Source: a candidate division BRC1 bacterium ADurb.Bin183 (lineage in GTDB: Bacteria; Sumerlaeota; Sumerlaeia; MWCT01). From it: a DNA stretch of 64,000 nt. Below are positions 25,495 through 32,799 of this stretch, in pieces. The number at the start of each line of letters is the position of its first letter. Positions within the stretch are counted from its first letter, which is position 1. The notes beneath the pieces were generated by a model. The model was given only the letters and a program-made list of their open reading frames with translations. It searched no databases and was not told where the DNA came from. The stretch covers positions 124,001 through 188,000 of the forward strand of contig MWCT01000003.1 of NCBI GenBank assembly GCA_002070185.1, written 5' to 3'. The position numbers and the translations under genes were made by a program.

Positions 25495-26637
25495 ATGTCT
25501 GACCCTTTAACACCTTATGGCAATAAGCCGATGGTGACGCCGATTGTGAATGCGGTGAATTATGAATACCGCGATTTTGAGGTGCTTCGGCGCATCACGG
25601 ACGGGGAGATTGACGGTTATACGTATCATCGGGACGACAATCCGACGGTTCGGGCTGTTGAGGATAAGATAGCGGAGTTGGAAAGGTCGGAGGATTGCAT
25701 CGTTTGCACGTCCGGCATGGCGGCGTGCACGTTGGTTTATCTTTCCTATTTAAAAGCGGGCGACAATTTGATTCTCTTTCATGATATTTATGGGGCGCAT
25801 TACAAGGTGTCTTTGATTCTGGAGCGTTTGGGTGTTGAGGTTACGTGGCTGAATGCGGATGAGAGCGCGGAGCTCGAGCGGTATGTGAAGCCGAACACGG
25901 CGATGATTTTTCTGGAATCGCCGAGCAATCCGCTTTGCAAGGTGATTGACATTCCGGAGGCGCGGCGCGCGGCGGATAAATCGGGCGCGCGGTTGATTGT
26001 AGATAACACCTTTGCCACGCCGTATCATCAAAATCCTCTTGAACTGGGGGCGCATCTGGTTGTTCATAGCGCGACGAAGGCTCTGGGCGGTCATAATGAT
26101 TTGATGGCGGGCGCGATTGCGGGTTCCAAAGAGGATTACAACACGCTTTGGTTCACGCGTCAGGCGGTTGGTTGCACGCTGGATGCCTATTCCGCCTCGC
26201 TTTTGGAGCGCGGCTTAAAGACGTTTGAGCTGCGTGCGGAGCGGATGGCGTCGAATGGGATGGCGGTTGCGGAGTTTTTAAAAACGAAATCGTCCATCTC
26301 CGAGCTTTTTTATCCGGGGCTTTCAGACCATCCCGGGCATGCCGTAGCCAAGCGGCAGATGCGCGGCGGGTTTGGCGGGATGTTGTCTTTTAATGTGGGT
26401 CAAACGCAGGAGGATGCCAAAAAGTTTATATCCTCTTTGAAGGTCATCAAACATGCTGTGAGTCTCGGGGCGACAGAGAGTCTCATTTGCATCCCGTATC
26501 TGACGACGATGCTTTATCTGCCGCCGGAGCGCAGACTTTCATTTGGCGTTTGCGATAACACGGTGCGGCTTTCTATGGGCGTTGAAAAACCGGAGGCGCT
26601 CATCGGCGACCTTGAGCAGGCGTTAAAGTTTTTGTGA
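25495..26637 (+). CDS. Trans-sulfuration family PLP enzyme (cystathionine gamma-synthase / methionine gamma-lyase type)
   Basis: The 380-residue Cys/Met-metabolism PLP enzyme has the motifs LTPYGNKPMVTPI, YTYHRDDNPTVRAVEDKIAE, TSGMAAC, FLESPSNPLCKV, VDNTFATP and SATKALGGHNDLMAG, with PLP-binding Lys195. The ATG at 25495 has AAAGGAG six bases upstream; an ATG 21 bp earlier overlaps the DUF134 end. The family includes cystathionine gamma-synthase, cystathionine gamma-lyase, methionine gamma-lyase and O-acetylhomoserine sulfhydrylase, which cannot be told apart reliably by eye. Its place as the second gene of a putative metal-sulfur cluster operon suggests a sulfur-donating or thiol-cleaving role, but plain methionine metabolism is possible. 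Confidence 0.85.
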   Translation: MSDPLTPYGNKPMVTPIVNAVNYEYRDFEVLRRITDGEIDGYTYHRDDNPTVRAVEDKIAELERSEDCIVCTSGMAACTLVYLSYLKAGDNLILFHDIYGAHYKVSLILERLGVEVTWLNADESAELERYVKPNTAMIFLESPSNPLCKVIDIPEARRAADKSGARLIVDNTFATPYHQNPLELGAHLVVHSATKALGGHNDLMAGAIAGSKEDYNTLWFTRQAVGCTLDAYSASLLERGLKTFELRAERMASNGMAVAEFLKTKSSISELFYPGLSDHPGHAVAKRQMRGGFGGMLSFNVGQTQEDAKKFISSLKVIKHAVSLGATESLICIPYLTTMLYLPPERRLSFGVCDNTVRLSMGVEKPEALIGDLEQALKFL

Positions 26638-26679
26638 TTTTTAATTTTTATTAAATTTTTTAGAAAGGGTTGTAAAAGA

Positions 26680-27018
26680 ATGAGAATTGCGTTACCGCTG
26701 GCTGATGGGAAACTGGCGATGCATTTTGGACATTGCGAGCAGTTTGCCCTTGTGGATGTGAATCCTGATGAGAAAAAAATCCTGCGGCGGGAAGATGTCG
26801 TTCCGCCGCCGCACGAACCGGGTTTGCTGCCGCGGTGGTTAGCCGAACGCGGGGCGACGATGATTATCTCCGGGGGTATGGGACAGCGCGCCCAACAGTT
26901 ATTTGCTGAGCGGGGAATTCGCGTGATTGTGGGCGCTCCGGCAGAAATTCCGGAAGATATCGTCTTCGGTTATCTTTATGGAACGCTTGTTTCCGGGGTC
27001 AACTATTGCGATCATTGA
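26680..27018 (+). CDS. NifX/NifB-family Fe-Mo cluster-binding protein (first copy)
   Basis: The 112-residue protein is of the dinitrogenase iron-molybdenum cofactor type (MTH1175-like). The fold signature is visible: M-R-I-A-L-P-L-A-D-G-K-L-A-M-H-F-G-H-C at the start, L-P-R-W-L-A-E-R-G-A-T-M-I-I-S-G-G-M-G-Q-R-A in the middle and V-I-V-G-A at the end. FGHC and a C-terminal NYCDH tail offer thiol and imidazole ligands. These proteins carry or bind metal-sulfur clusters; no nitrogenase genes are present, so the client is something else. It lies 42 bp after the PLP enzyme and upstream of the DUF5320 gene. Confidence 0.87.
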   Translation: MRIALPLADGKLAMHFGHCEQFALVDVNPDEKKILRREDVVPPPHEPGLLPRWLAERGATMIISGGMGQRAQQLFAERGIRVIVGAPAEIPEDIVFGYLYGTLVSGVNYCDH

Positions 27019-27088
27019 GAAGTTTTTTTAACGCGGTCTTCATTTGTTTTTTTAACGCGATAATTTAATTAAAAAGGAGGATACAATC

Positions 27089-27454
27089 ATGCCAAGAGGA
27101 GACGGAACGGGACCTGCGGGTATGGGTCCCATGACGGGTCGCGCAGCGGGATTCTGCGCTGGTTATGCGACGCCGGGATTTGCGAATCCTATTCCGGCGC
27201 GCGGGTTGGGTATGGGCGGCGGACGCGGAGGCGGCGGTCGCGGATATCGCAACATGTTTTATGCCACCGGGCAACCGGGCTGGATGCGATTTGGCGGAAG
27301 CGCCGCACCGATTGCGTCTGCGCCGATACAGCAACCGAATCCCGAAATGGCAAGACAGGCCCTTGCCAGACAGGCGGAGATTTTGCAATCTCAGCTTGAT
27401 GCGGTGAAAAAGCGCATGGCGGAATTCGACGGCGAATCTGCCGAGAATAAATAA
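27089..27454 (+). CDS. DUF5320 family protein
   Basis: The 121-residue protein has the hallmark start MPRGDGTGPAGMGPMTGRAAGFCAG of DUF5320. A Gly/Arg-rich stretch (about 40-55) follows, then a C-terminal helix likely to form a coiled coil (A-L-A-R-Q-A-E-I-L-Q-S-Q-L). Members are nearly always next to NifX/MTH1175 and MinD-type genes; their biochemical role is not established. AAAAAGGAGG lies upstream of the ATG. A single Cys (Cys23) follows the Gly-rich start. It sits between the two NifX paralogues. Confidence 0.85.
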   Translation: MPRGDGTGPAGMGPMTGRAAGFCAGYATPGFANPIPARGLGMGGGRGGGGRGYRNMFYATGQPGWMRFGGSAAPIASAPIQQPNPEMARQALARQAEILQSQLDAVKKRMAEFDGESAENK

Positions 27455-27525
27455 ACGTCGGCGCTTGCGGGGCGGGCGCTCTCGGGCGTCCGTTCCGCAA
27501 AAATTTTTCATGAAGGATAACCGTT

Positions 27526-27888
27526 ATGAAAATAGCAATTACCACAACAGGCGATAATTTGAATGCGCCGATGGATGCGCGTTTTGGCAGGGCGCAAAAG
27601 TTTATCGTTTACGATTTGGATTCAAACTCTTTTGAGGTGGTTGATAATCAGCAGAATTTGAACGCGATTCAGGGGGCGGGGATTCAATCGGCGGAAGCCG
27701 TCGCCAAAACGGGCGCCCGCGCTGTTTTGACGGGTCATTGCGGTCCAAAAGCCTTTCGGGCTTTGAGCGCGGCGGGTATAAAGATTTACAATATCAGCGG
27801 CGCGACGGTGTCGGAAGCGATTGAAAAATTCCGCTCCGGGCAAATCGCGGAAGCCGTAAGCGCGGATGTTGAGGGACACTGGTCATGA
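27526..27888 (+). CDS. NifX/NifB-family Fe-Mo cluster-binding protein (second copy)
   Basis: The 120-residue member of the dinitrogenase Fe-Mo cofactor family matches the common MTH1175 form: MKIAITTTGDNLNAPMDARFGRA, F-I-V-Y-D, GAGIQSAEAVAKTGARAVLTGHCGPKAF, and a final SGQIAEA. It differs from the first copy in the N-terminal loop (DARFGRA instead of HFGHC) and in the GHCGPKA loop, so the two probably have different ligands or partners. Its stop overlaps the start of the following MinD-like ATPase by 4 bp, indicating translational coupling. Confidence 0.9.
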   Translation: MKIAITTTGDNLNAPMDARFGRAQKFIVYDLDSNSFEVVDNQQNLNAIQGAGIQSAEAVAKTGARAVLTGHCGPKAFRALSAAGIKIYNISGATVSEAIEKFRSGQIAEAVSADVEGHWS

Positions 27889-28727
27889 TTATCGCAATTG
27901 CATCGGGCAAAGGCGGCACGGGCAAAACGACTATCTCCGTTGGGCTGGCTTGGGCGCTGGGGTCATCGGCGGTTTTATTGGATTGCGACGTTGAGGAGCC
28001 GAACGCCCACATTTTTTTGGCGCCTGAATTTCAAGAAAGCGAATCGGTGAATTTATTAGTTCCTCTTGTGGACGAATCTAAATGCACGGGATGCGGTTTA
28101 TGCGGGAAGATTTGCCGATATAATGCGATTGCGATGCTGAATCAAAAACCGCTTGTATTCAGCGAGATGTGCCATGCCTGCGGCGGGTGCGCGCTGGTGT
28201 GTCCGGTTGGGGCGATTTCAGAAGTTCCGCGCGCCATCGGCGTTGTTGAACGCGGATTTGCGGGCGCGGTGGAGTTTGTTCACGGGCGGCTGAATATCGG
28301 TCAGGTGTTTGCGCCGCCTTTGATTCGCGCGGTTAGGAAATACGCAAAAGCGGACAAGATAACGATTGTGGATTCTCCGCCGGGGACATCGTGTCCTGTG
28401 ATTGCGGCGATTCGAGGCAGCGATTTTGTAATTTTAGCAACCGAGCCGACGCCTTTTGGTTTGCATGATTTGACTTTGGCGGTTGAGATGACGCGGGCGT
28501 TGAAGATACCGTTCGGCGTGGCAGTGAATCGGGTCGGCATCGGGGACGACCGCGTGCGGCGGTATTGCGCGGAGCAGAATATTCCGATAGTTTTGGAGAT
28601 ACCGGATGATCGCCGCATTGCCGAGGCGTATTCGCGCGGGGAGTTTCTCACGGATGCGGCGCCGGAGTATGGCGCGCTTTTTAAGGCGTTGCCCGAGCGG
28701 TTGGCAAATATGGCAAGGGGGTGTTAA
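27885..28727 (+). CDS. MinD-superfamily ATPase with inserted 2[4Fe-4S] ferredoxin domain (first copy)
   Basis: The 280-residue P-loop ATPase has the deviant Walker A GKGGTGKTT near the N terminus and VLLDCDVEEPN as A'. A ferredoxin insert at about 60-115 carries CTGCGLCGKICRYNA and CHACGGCALVCPVGAI. The C-terminal part has VDSPPGTSCPV and TEPTPFGLHDL. These proteins are relatives of Mrp/Nbp35 and NifH-like ATPases and work with MTH1175-type proteins, plausibly loading or reducing metal-sulfur clusters in the cytoplasm. It overlaps the NifX stop by 4 bp, and the FmdB-type gene follows after 2 bp. Confidence 0.92.
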   Translation: MIIAIASGKGGTGKTTISVGLAWALGSSAVLLDCDVEEPNAHIFLAPEFQESESVNLLVPLVDESKCTGCGLCGKICRYNAIAMLNQKPLVFSEMCHACGGCALVCPVGAISEVPRAIGVVERGFAGAVEFVHGRLNIGQVFAPPLIRAVRKYAKADKITIVDSPPGTSCPVIAAIRGSDFVILATEPTPFGLHDLTLAVEMTRALKIPFGVAVNRVGIGDDRVRRYCAEQNIPIVLEIPDDRRIAEAYSRGEFLTDAAPEYGALFKALPERLANMARGC

Positions 28728-28729
28728 AG

Positions 28730-28969
28730 ATGCCGGTATATGAGTATCAATGCAAGTCATGCGGCGCAACGTTTGAGCGGGAACAGGGCATGAACGATGC
28801 GCCGGTAAAAGAATGCCCCGATTGCAAAGGGGAAGTTCGGCGGCTCATCAGCGGCGGCGGTTTTTTATTCAAAGGGAAAACGCATGGGGATTCTTGCTCT
28901 TTAGAGACATCGGGCAGGACTTGTTGCGGTCGTGATGAGCGCTGCGGCAGTCCATCTTGCGGGAGTTAG
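28730..28969 (+). CDS. FmdB-family zinc ribbon protein
   Basis: The 79-residue protein begins MPVYEYQCKSCGATFER and continues CPDCKGEVRRLISGGGFLFKG, the classic FmdB/putative regulatory zinc ribbon with CxxC pairs. A Cys-rich tail (CSLETSGRTCCGRDERCGSPSCGS) adds six more Cys and may bind another metal. The function is not established; homologues were named after a formamidase/amidase gene region. It starts 2 bp after the MinD-like gene, so it is in the same operon. The ATG at 28730 is preferred over a GTG three codons earlier, which would overlap the upstream stop. Confidence 0.85.
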   Translation: MPVYEYQCKSCGATFEREQGMNDAPVKECPDCKGEVRRLISGGGFLFKGKTHGDSCSLETSGRTCCGRDERCGSPSCGS

Positions 28970-28971
28970 CC

Positions 28972-29103
28972 ATGAGCGGCAAGTTTTATCATTATGTTTA
29001 TGGAGCGGGATTTCATCGCGGCGGTTTCCTTTGCAGTATAAGATGGCTTTGCGGCTTTGTTGGAACGGGTTATGAAAGTGAGCCTTTTATTTGGCGCCAA
29101 TAA
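28972..29103 (+). CDS. Possible 43-residue small protein
   Basis: An ATG two bases after the FmdB stop opens a 43-codon frame (MSGKFYHYVYGAG start, PFIWRQ end) with GGGAG about seven bases upstream. It would fill the largest gap (167 bp) in the operon. No family is recognised, it has two Cys, and the length is short enough to occur by chance. Confidence 0.25.
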   Translation: MSGKFYHYVYGAGFHRGGFLCSIRWLCGFVGTGYESEPFIWRQ

Positions 29104-29136
29104 ATTCAACGAGCAAATCTAAAACGAGGTCTGCGC

Positions 29137-29772
29137 ATGCGTAGGCAAAAAGAATCGGACACCGCCCGTTATGTTCAATCGTGCGGGCGCGATTTTTGGC
29201 AGGAGGTGTTCCGTCTGGAGTCGGATTATCTGGCGCGGCATCTGGAAGGTTGCCGCGATGTTTTAAGCGTCGGGTGCGGTCATGCCGCTATTGAGGGGAA
29301 GTTGGCGGAAAAGGGGCTGCATATTGTCGGGCTGGATGTTTCCAGCGAGGCGCTTTCCAACGCGCCGGATAGCATTCAAACGGTTGTCGGACGCGCGGAG
29401 GATATGGATTTTGCGCCCGCCTCTTTCGATGCCGCAATCTTTGTCGCCTCCTTGCAATTCATCGAAGGTTATCAAAAAGCGATTGCCAATGCCGCGCGGG
29501 CGCTGCGTCCGAACGGCAGACTCATCGTCCTGCTTTTGAACCCGGAGTCGGAGTTTTACAAAGGGCGCATGCAAAGGGCGGATTCTTATGTCCGCAAACT
29601 TCGGCATGATAATTTGCAAGAAATTGAAAGGGAAATAAAAAAATATTTCATCGCGGAGACGGAGTATTTTTTGGGGATACGCCAAACGGAGATTTTCGAG
29701 AGCAGCCATCCTTCGGAGGCGGCGCTTTATGCGGTCAGGGGGCGGCTCAAAAATGCGGAGAATATATTATGA
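29137..29772 (+). CDS. Class I SAM-dependent methyltransferase
   Basis: The 211-residue Rossmann methyltransferase has motif I VLSVGCGHAAIEGKLAEKG, the acidic end of strand beta2 in IVGLDVSSEAL, motif III GRAEDMDFAPASFDAAIFVASLQFI and motif IV LRPNGRLIVLLLN. The substrate cannot be deduced. It overlaps the second MinD-like ATPase gene by 4 bp and so belongs to the metal-sulfur operon. The role there is unknown; modification of a small ligand or of a partner protein is possible. No signal peptide or membrane segment is seen. Confidence 0.88.
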   Translation: MRRQKESDTARYVQSCGRDFWQEVFRLESDYLARHLEGCRDVLSVGCGHAAIEGKLAEKGLHIVGLDVSSEALSNAPDSIQTVVGRAEDMDFAPASFDAAIFVASLQFIEGYQKAIANAARALRPNGRLIVLLLNPESEFYKGRMQRADSYVRKLRHDNLQEIEREIKKYFIAETEYFLGIRQTEIFESSHPSEAALYAVRGRLKNAENIL

Positions 29773-30647
29773 AAGAACTTGCTATCATCAGCGGCAAAGG
29801 GGGAACGGGCAAGACCAGCGTGACGGCTTCTTTTGCGGCGCTGGCGCCTTCTGCGGTTCTGGCAGATTGCGATGTGGATGCCGCCGACCTTCATCTGGTC
29901 ACGCAGCCTCGAATCATCCAGCAAAATTCATTTTCCGGCGGCGCAGCGGCGCGCATCAAACCGGGGCATTGCACCGCCTGCGGAAAATGCGAGGAAGTCT
30001 GCCGCTTTGATGCGATTTATTTTGACGGACCCGGCAATGGGAAAATTCCCAAAACTTTCCGCGTTGATCCGATTGCCTGCGAAGGGTGCGGCGTCTGCGC
30101 GTGGTTCTGCGCGGAAGAGGCGATTGCGATGGAGCCGGAGGTCAACGGCGTCTGGTATATTTCCGAGACGCGCTATGGGTTTATGGTTCACGCGCGGCTT
30201 GGCATTGCGGCGGAAAATTCAGGCAAGTTGGTGACGACGGTGCGCAATGAGGCGCGGCGCATCGCCGAAGAGCAGGGGAAGGATTTAATTATTATTGACG
30301 GTCCGCCGGGAATCGGCTGCCCTGTGATTGCGTCTGTGACGGGGGCGTCGCTTGTGTTGGTTGTGACGGAGCCGACGATGTCCGGTGAGCATGACATGTC
30401 AAGAGTTCTTTCGTTGGCAAGGCATTTTGAGATACCGGCGGCTGTTTGTGTGAATAAATGGGACATCAATCCCGCGATGGCGGAGCGGATTGAAAAAAAG
30501 GCGAGCCAATCCGGCGCGCGCATCGCCGGGCGCATCCGCTATGACCGCGCCATCACACGCGCACAGTTGGAGGAGCGCTCGGTTGTGGAAACAGACGCGC
30601 CCAGCGCCGATGATATTCGTTCACTCTGGGCAAATCTAAATTTGTAA
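29769..30647 (+). CDS. MinD-superfamily ATPase with inserted 2[4Fe-4S] ferredoxin domain (second copy)
   Basis: The 292-residue protein is paralogous to the ATPase two genes upstream. It begins MKELAIISGKGGTGKTSVTASFAA (Walker A at about 9-16), then VLADCDVDAADLHLV. The ferredoxin insert has CTACGKCEEVCRFDAI and CEGCGVCAWFCAEEAI; the proline after the last Cys is replaced by Ala. IIIDGPPGIGCPV and TEPTMSGEHDMSR complete the nucleotide-binding core. Adjacent MinD/ferredoxin ATPase pairs are known near MTH1175-type genes and may form a heterodimer. It overlaps the methyltransferase by 4 bp and is 9 bp from the Mrp gene. Confidence 0.92.
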   Translation: MKELAIISGKGGTGKTSVTASFAALAPSAVLADCDVDAADLHLVTQPRIIQQNSFSGGAAARIKPGHCTACGKCEEVCRFDAIYFDGPGNGKIPKTFRVDPIACEGCGVCAWFCAEEAIAMEPEVNGVWYISETRYGFMVHARLGIAAENSGKLVTTVRNEARRIAEEQGKDLIIIDGPPGIGCPVIASVTGASLVLVVTEPTMSGEHDMSRVLSLARHFEIPAAVCVNKWDINPAMAERIEKKASQSGARIAGRIRYDRAITRAQLEERSVVETDAPSADDIRSLWANLNL

Positions 30648-30656
30648 GGAAAGGCT

Positions 30657-31553
30657 ATGGCACAAAACGAGGAGAAATCAACCTGCGATTCATGCGGCAA
30701 ATCCGATTGCGCGGCGCATCGCCGCCAACAGGATGAAAGCGAAAAAGATTTTCAGGAGCGGCGCGCGCTGCAAGCCCGATTGTGCCGCATCCGCCATAAA
30801 ATCGTCGTCCTTTCGGGCAAGGGCGGCGTGGGCAAAAGCACCGCGGCTGTGAACATCGCCGCCGCTTTGGCAAAATCCGGCAAAAGCGTCGGGTTGCTTG
30901 ATACCGACATTCACGGACCGAGCATCCCCACAATGCTCGGGCTGCAAAATGTGATTCCGCAAAGTTCGCCGGAGGGTCTTATCCCGATTGAAATCGGCGG
31001 GTTGAAGGTCATGTCTATGGGATTTTTTCTGCGGAGTCAGGACGACGCGGTCATCTGGCGGGGTCCGATGAAATACGGCGCGATTAAGCAGTTTTTGAAG
31101 GATGCCCTCTGGGGCGATTTGGATTATTTGATTATTGACTCGCCGCCGGGAACGGGCGATGAGCCGCTTTCGGTTTGCCAATTAATCGGCAAGATGGACG
31201 GCGCGGTCATTGTCACCACGCCTCAGAAAGTTGCGGCGACGGATGTGCGCAAGTCTATCACATTCTGCCGCCAGATTCAAGTTCCCGTCCTTGGCGTTGT
31301 GGAAAATATGAGCGGATTTGCATGTCCGCATTGCGGCAAGGTGACGGCGATTTTCCGAGAGGGCGGCGGGCGGCGCATCGCCAAGGATATGCGCGTCCCC
31401 TTTTTGGGTTCGATTCCGATAGACCCGAAGATTGCGGAGGCTTGCGACGAAGGGCAGCCGTTCATCCATCTTTACGCCGATTCCCCGACCGCGGAGGTTA
31501 TGCGCGATATTATCAAACCGATTGCGGCGCTTGATGAAAAAGAGGCGACATGA
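30657..31553 (+). CDS. mrp: Mrp/Nbp35-family Fe-S carrier ATPase
   Basis: The 298-residue Mrp/ApbC-type P-loop protein binds and transfers [4Fe-4S] clusters to apo-proteins. Its N terminus has an Nbp35-like CDSCGKSDC (residues 10-18), then VVLSGKGGVGKST (Walker A 54-62) and LLDTDIHGPS. The C-terminal half carries the MSGFACPHCGK bridging-cluster motif with two Cys. IIDSPPGTGDEPLS and TTPQKVAATDVRKS are intact. As the third related ATPase in the operon, it is probably the cluster carrier working with the two NifX-type proteins. A 4-bp overlap joins it to the next gene. Confidence 0.93.
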   Translation: MAQNEEKSTCDSCGKSDCAAHRRQQDESEKDFQERRALQARLCRIRHKIVVLSGKGGVGKSTAAVNIAAALAKSGKSVGLLDTDIHGPSIPTMLGLQNVIPQSSPEGLIPIEIGGLKVMSMGFFLRSQDDAVIWRGPMKYGAIKQFLKDALWGDLDYLIIDSPPGTGDEPLSVCQLIGKMDGAVIVTTPQKVAATDVRKSITFCRQIQVPVLGVVENMSGFACPHCGKVTAIFREGGGRRIAKDMRVPFLGSIPIDPKIAEACDEGQPFIHLYADSPTAEVMRDIIKPIAALDEKEAT

Positions 31554-32389
31554 AGGGCAGCAATATTCGCATTACGATTTTGGCGGACAACACGGCGGCT
31601 GAAGGGCTGTCAACGGAACACGGTTTTTCGCTTTGGATTGAGGCGGGCGGCGCGCATATTCTTTTTGATGCGGGGCAGTCTGACGTTTTTGAGAAAAACG
31701 CGCAGGCGCTCGGGATTGACCTTTCAATTTGTGATTACATAGTAATTAGCCACGGGCATTACGATCATACCGGCGGTCTGGCGTATGCCCTCCCGCTCGC
31801 AAAAAAGGCGAAGGTTATCATGCACCCGAAGGCGGCAATACCGCGATTCAGCATCCGCCCGGGCTCGGCGCCAAAGCCGATCGGCATAACGGAAAAGGCT
31901 CTTGCGAGTTTGACGTTATTTCCGCGGGAACAAATAATTGACGGCTCAACGCCTCAAGAGTTTATTCAGGGCGCGGGGACAACGGGGCAGATTCCGAAAC
32001 TTGTTGATTTTGAGGGGTCGAGCGGTCCATTCTTTTTAGACCTGCGCGGCGAAAAAGAAGACGGCTTTGAAGACGAGCAAGCGCTCTGGATTTCCACGCC
32101 GACGGGTTTGATTGTATGCGCGGGATGCTGCCATGCGGGGTTGATAAACACGCTGAAACAAGCCAAGAGCGTCAGCGGCGCAACCGGCATTCGCGCCGTT
32201 ATTGGCGGCTTTCATCTGGGGCAGGCATCGGACGAGCGGATTGAGAAAACCATTGCGGCGCTCAAGGAGATTGCGCCTGAGCTCATAGCGCCTTGCCATT
32301 GCACGGGCGAGCGCGCCGCGCTAAAAATTCAAGCGGCGTTCGGCGCGCAATTTTCCCCCGCAGGCGCAGGAAGGCGGTTTTTGTTTTAA
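31550..32389 (+). CDS. Metallo-beta-lactamase-fold hydrolase
   Basis: The 279-residue enzyme has the metal-binding motif ISHGHYDHTGG, an upstream FDAGQSDVF, and later CAGCCHAGLINT and GGFHLGQA with PCHCTGE, typical of the dihydropterin/beta-ribofuranosylaminobenzene-phosphate synthase-like branch. The metals are probably Zn or Fe and the substrate is unknown. This branch is regularly found beside MTH1175/Mrp genes, so it may act on a small cofactor or act as a redox sensor. It overlaps mrp by 4 bp. No signal peptide is visible, so it should be cytoplasmic. Confidence 0.88.
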   Translation: MKGSNIRITILADNTAAEGLSTEHGFSLWIEAGGAHILFDAGQSDVFEKNAQALGIDLSICDYIVISHGHYDHTGGLAYALPLAKKAKVIMHPKAAIPRFSIRPGSAPKPIGITEKALASLTLFPREQIIDGSTPQEFIQGAGTTGQIPKLVDFEGSSGPFFLDLRGEKEDGFEDEQALWISTPTGLIVCAGCCHAGLINTLKQAKSVSGATGIRAVIGGFHLGQASDERIEKTIAALKEIAPELIAPCHCTGERAALKIQAAFGAQFSPAGAGRRFLF

Positions 32390-32414
32390 CATTTTTTAAG
32401 GGAGGTTATGAGCT

Positions 32415-32771
32415 ATGAAAGTGTTGATTATCTTCAACCGCGAGCCTTATGACAACACGGATGTGACATGGAACGGCTTGCGTCTTGCGGACAAGTTGCT
32501 CGAAGCGGGTCAAGAGGTCAGAATATTTTTGATGAACGACGCTGTGGATATGGCTCGCGATGTTTGCAAACCGCCTGATGGATACGACCAGGATTTGTCG
32601 AAAATGCTAAAGGATTTAATAGCCAAAGGCGTTTGCGTCAAAGTCTGCGGAACTTGCATGTCAAGGTGCGGGATTCACAAAAATCATCCCTATTTTGCCG
32701 GCGCGGAAAAAGCCACCATGCCGCAATTGGCACAATGGGTCATCGAATGCGAAAAGGTTATCACTTTTTAA
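32415..32771 (+). CDS. DsrE-like sulfur-carrier family protein
   Basis: The 118-residue protein has a DsrE/YchN-type alpha/beta fold: K-V-L-I-I-F-N-R-E-P-Y-D-N-T-D at the start, NGLRLADKLLEAGQEVRIFLMNDAV and a C-terminal Cys-rich segment (KVCGTCMSRCGI). DsrE-like proteins accept and pass persulfide sulfur or make hydrophobic contacts in sulfur relays; the Cys cluster fits a persulfide or metal site. It follows the MBL gene by 25 bp with GGAGG upstream and precedes the peroxiredoxin by 28 bp, so it is likely in the same operon. Confidence 0.82.
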   Translation: MKVLIIFNREPYDNTDVTWNGLRLADKLLEAGQEVRIFLMNDAVDMARDVCKPPDGYDQDLSKMLKDLIAKGVCVKVCGTCMSRCGIHKNHPYFAGAEKATMPQLAQWVIECEKVITF

Positions 32772-32799
32772 TAGCAATATTTTTAAAGGAGGAACGATT

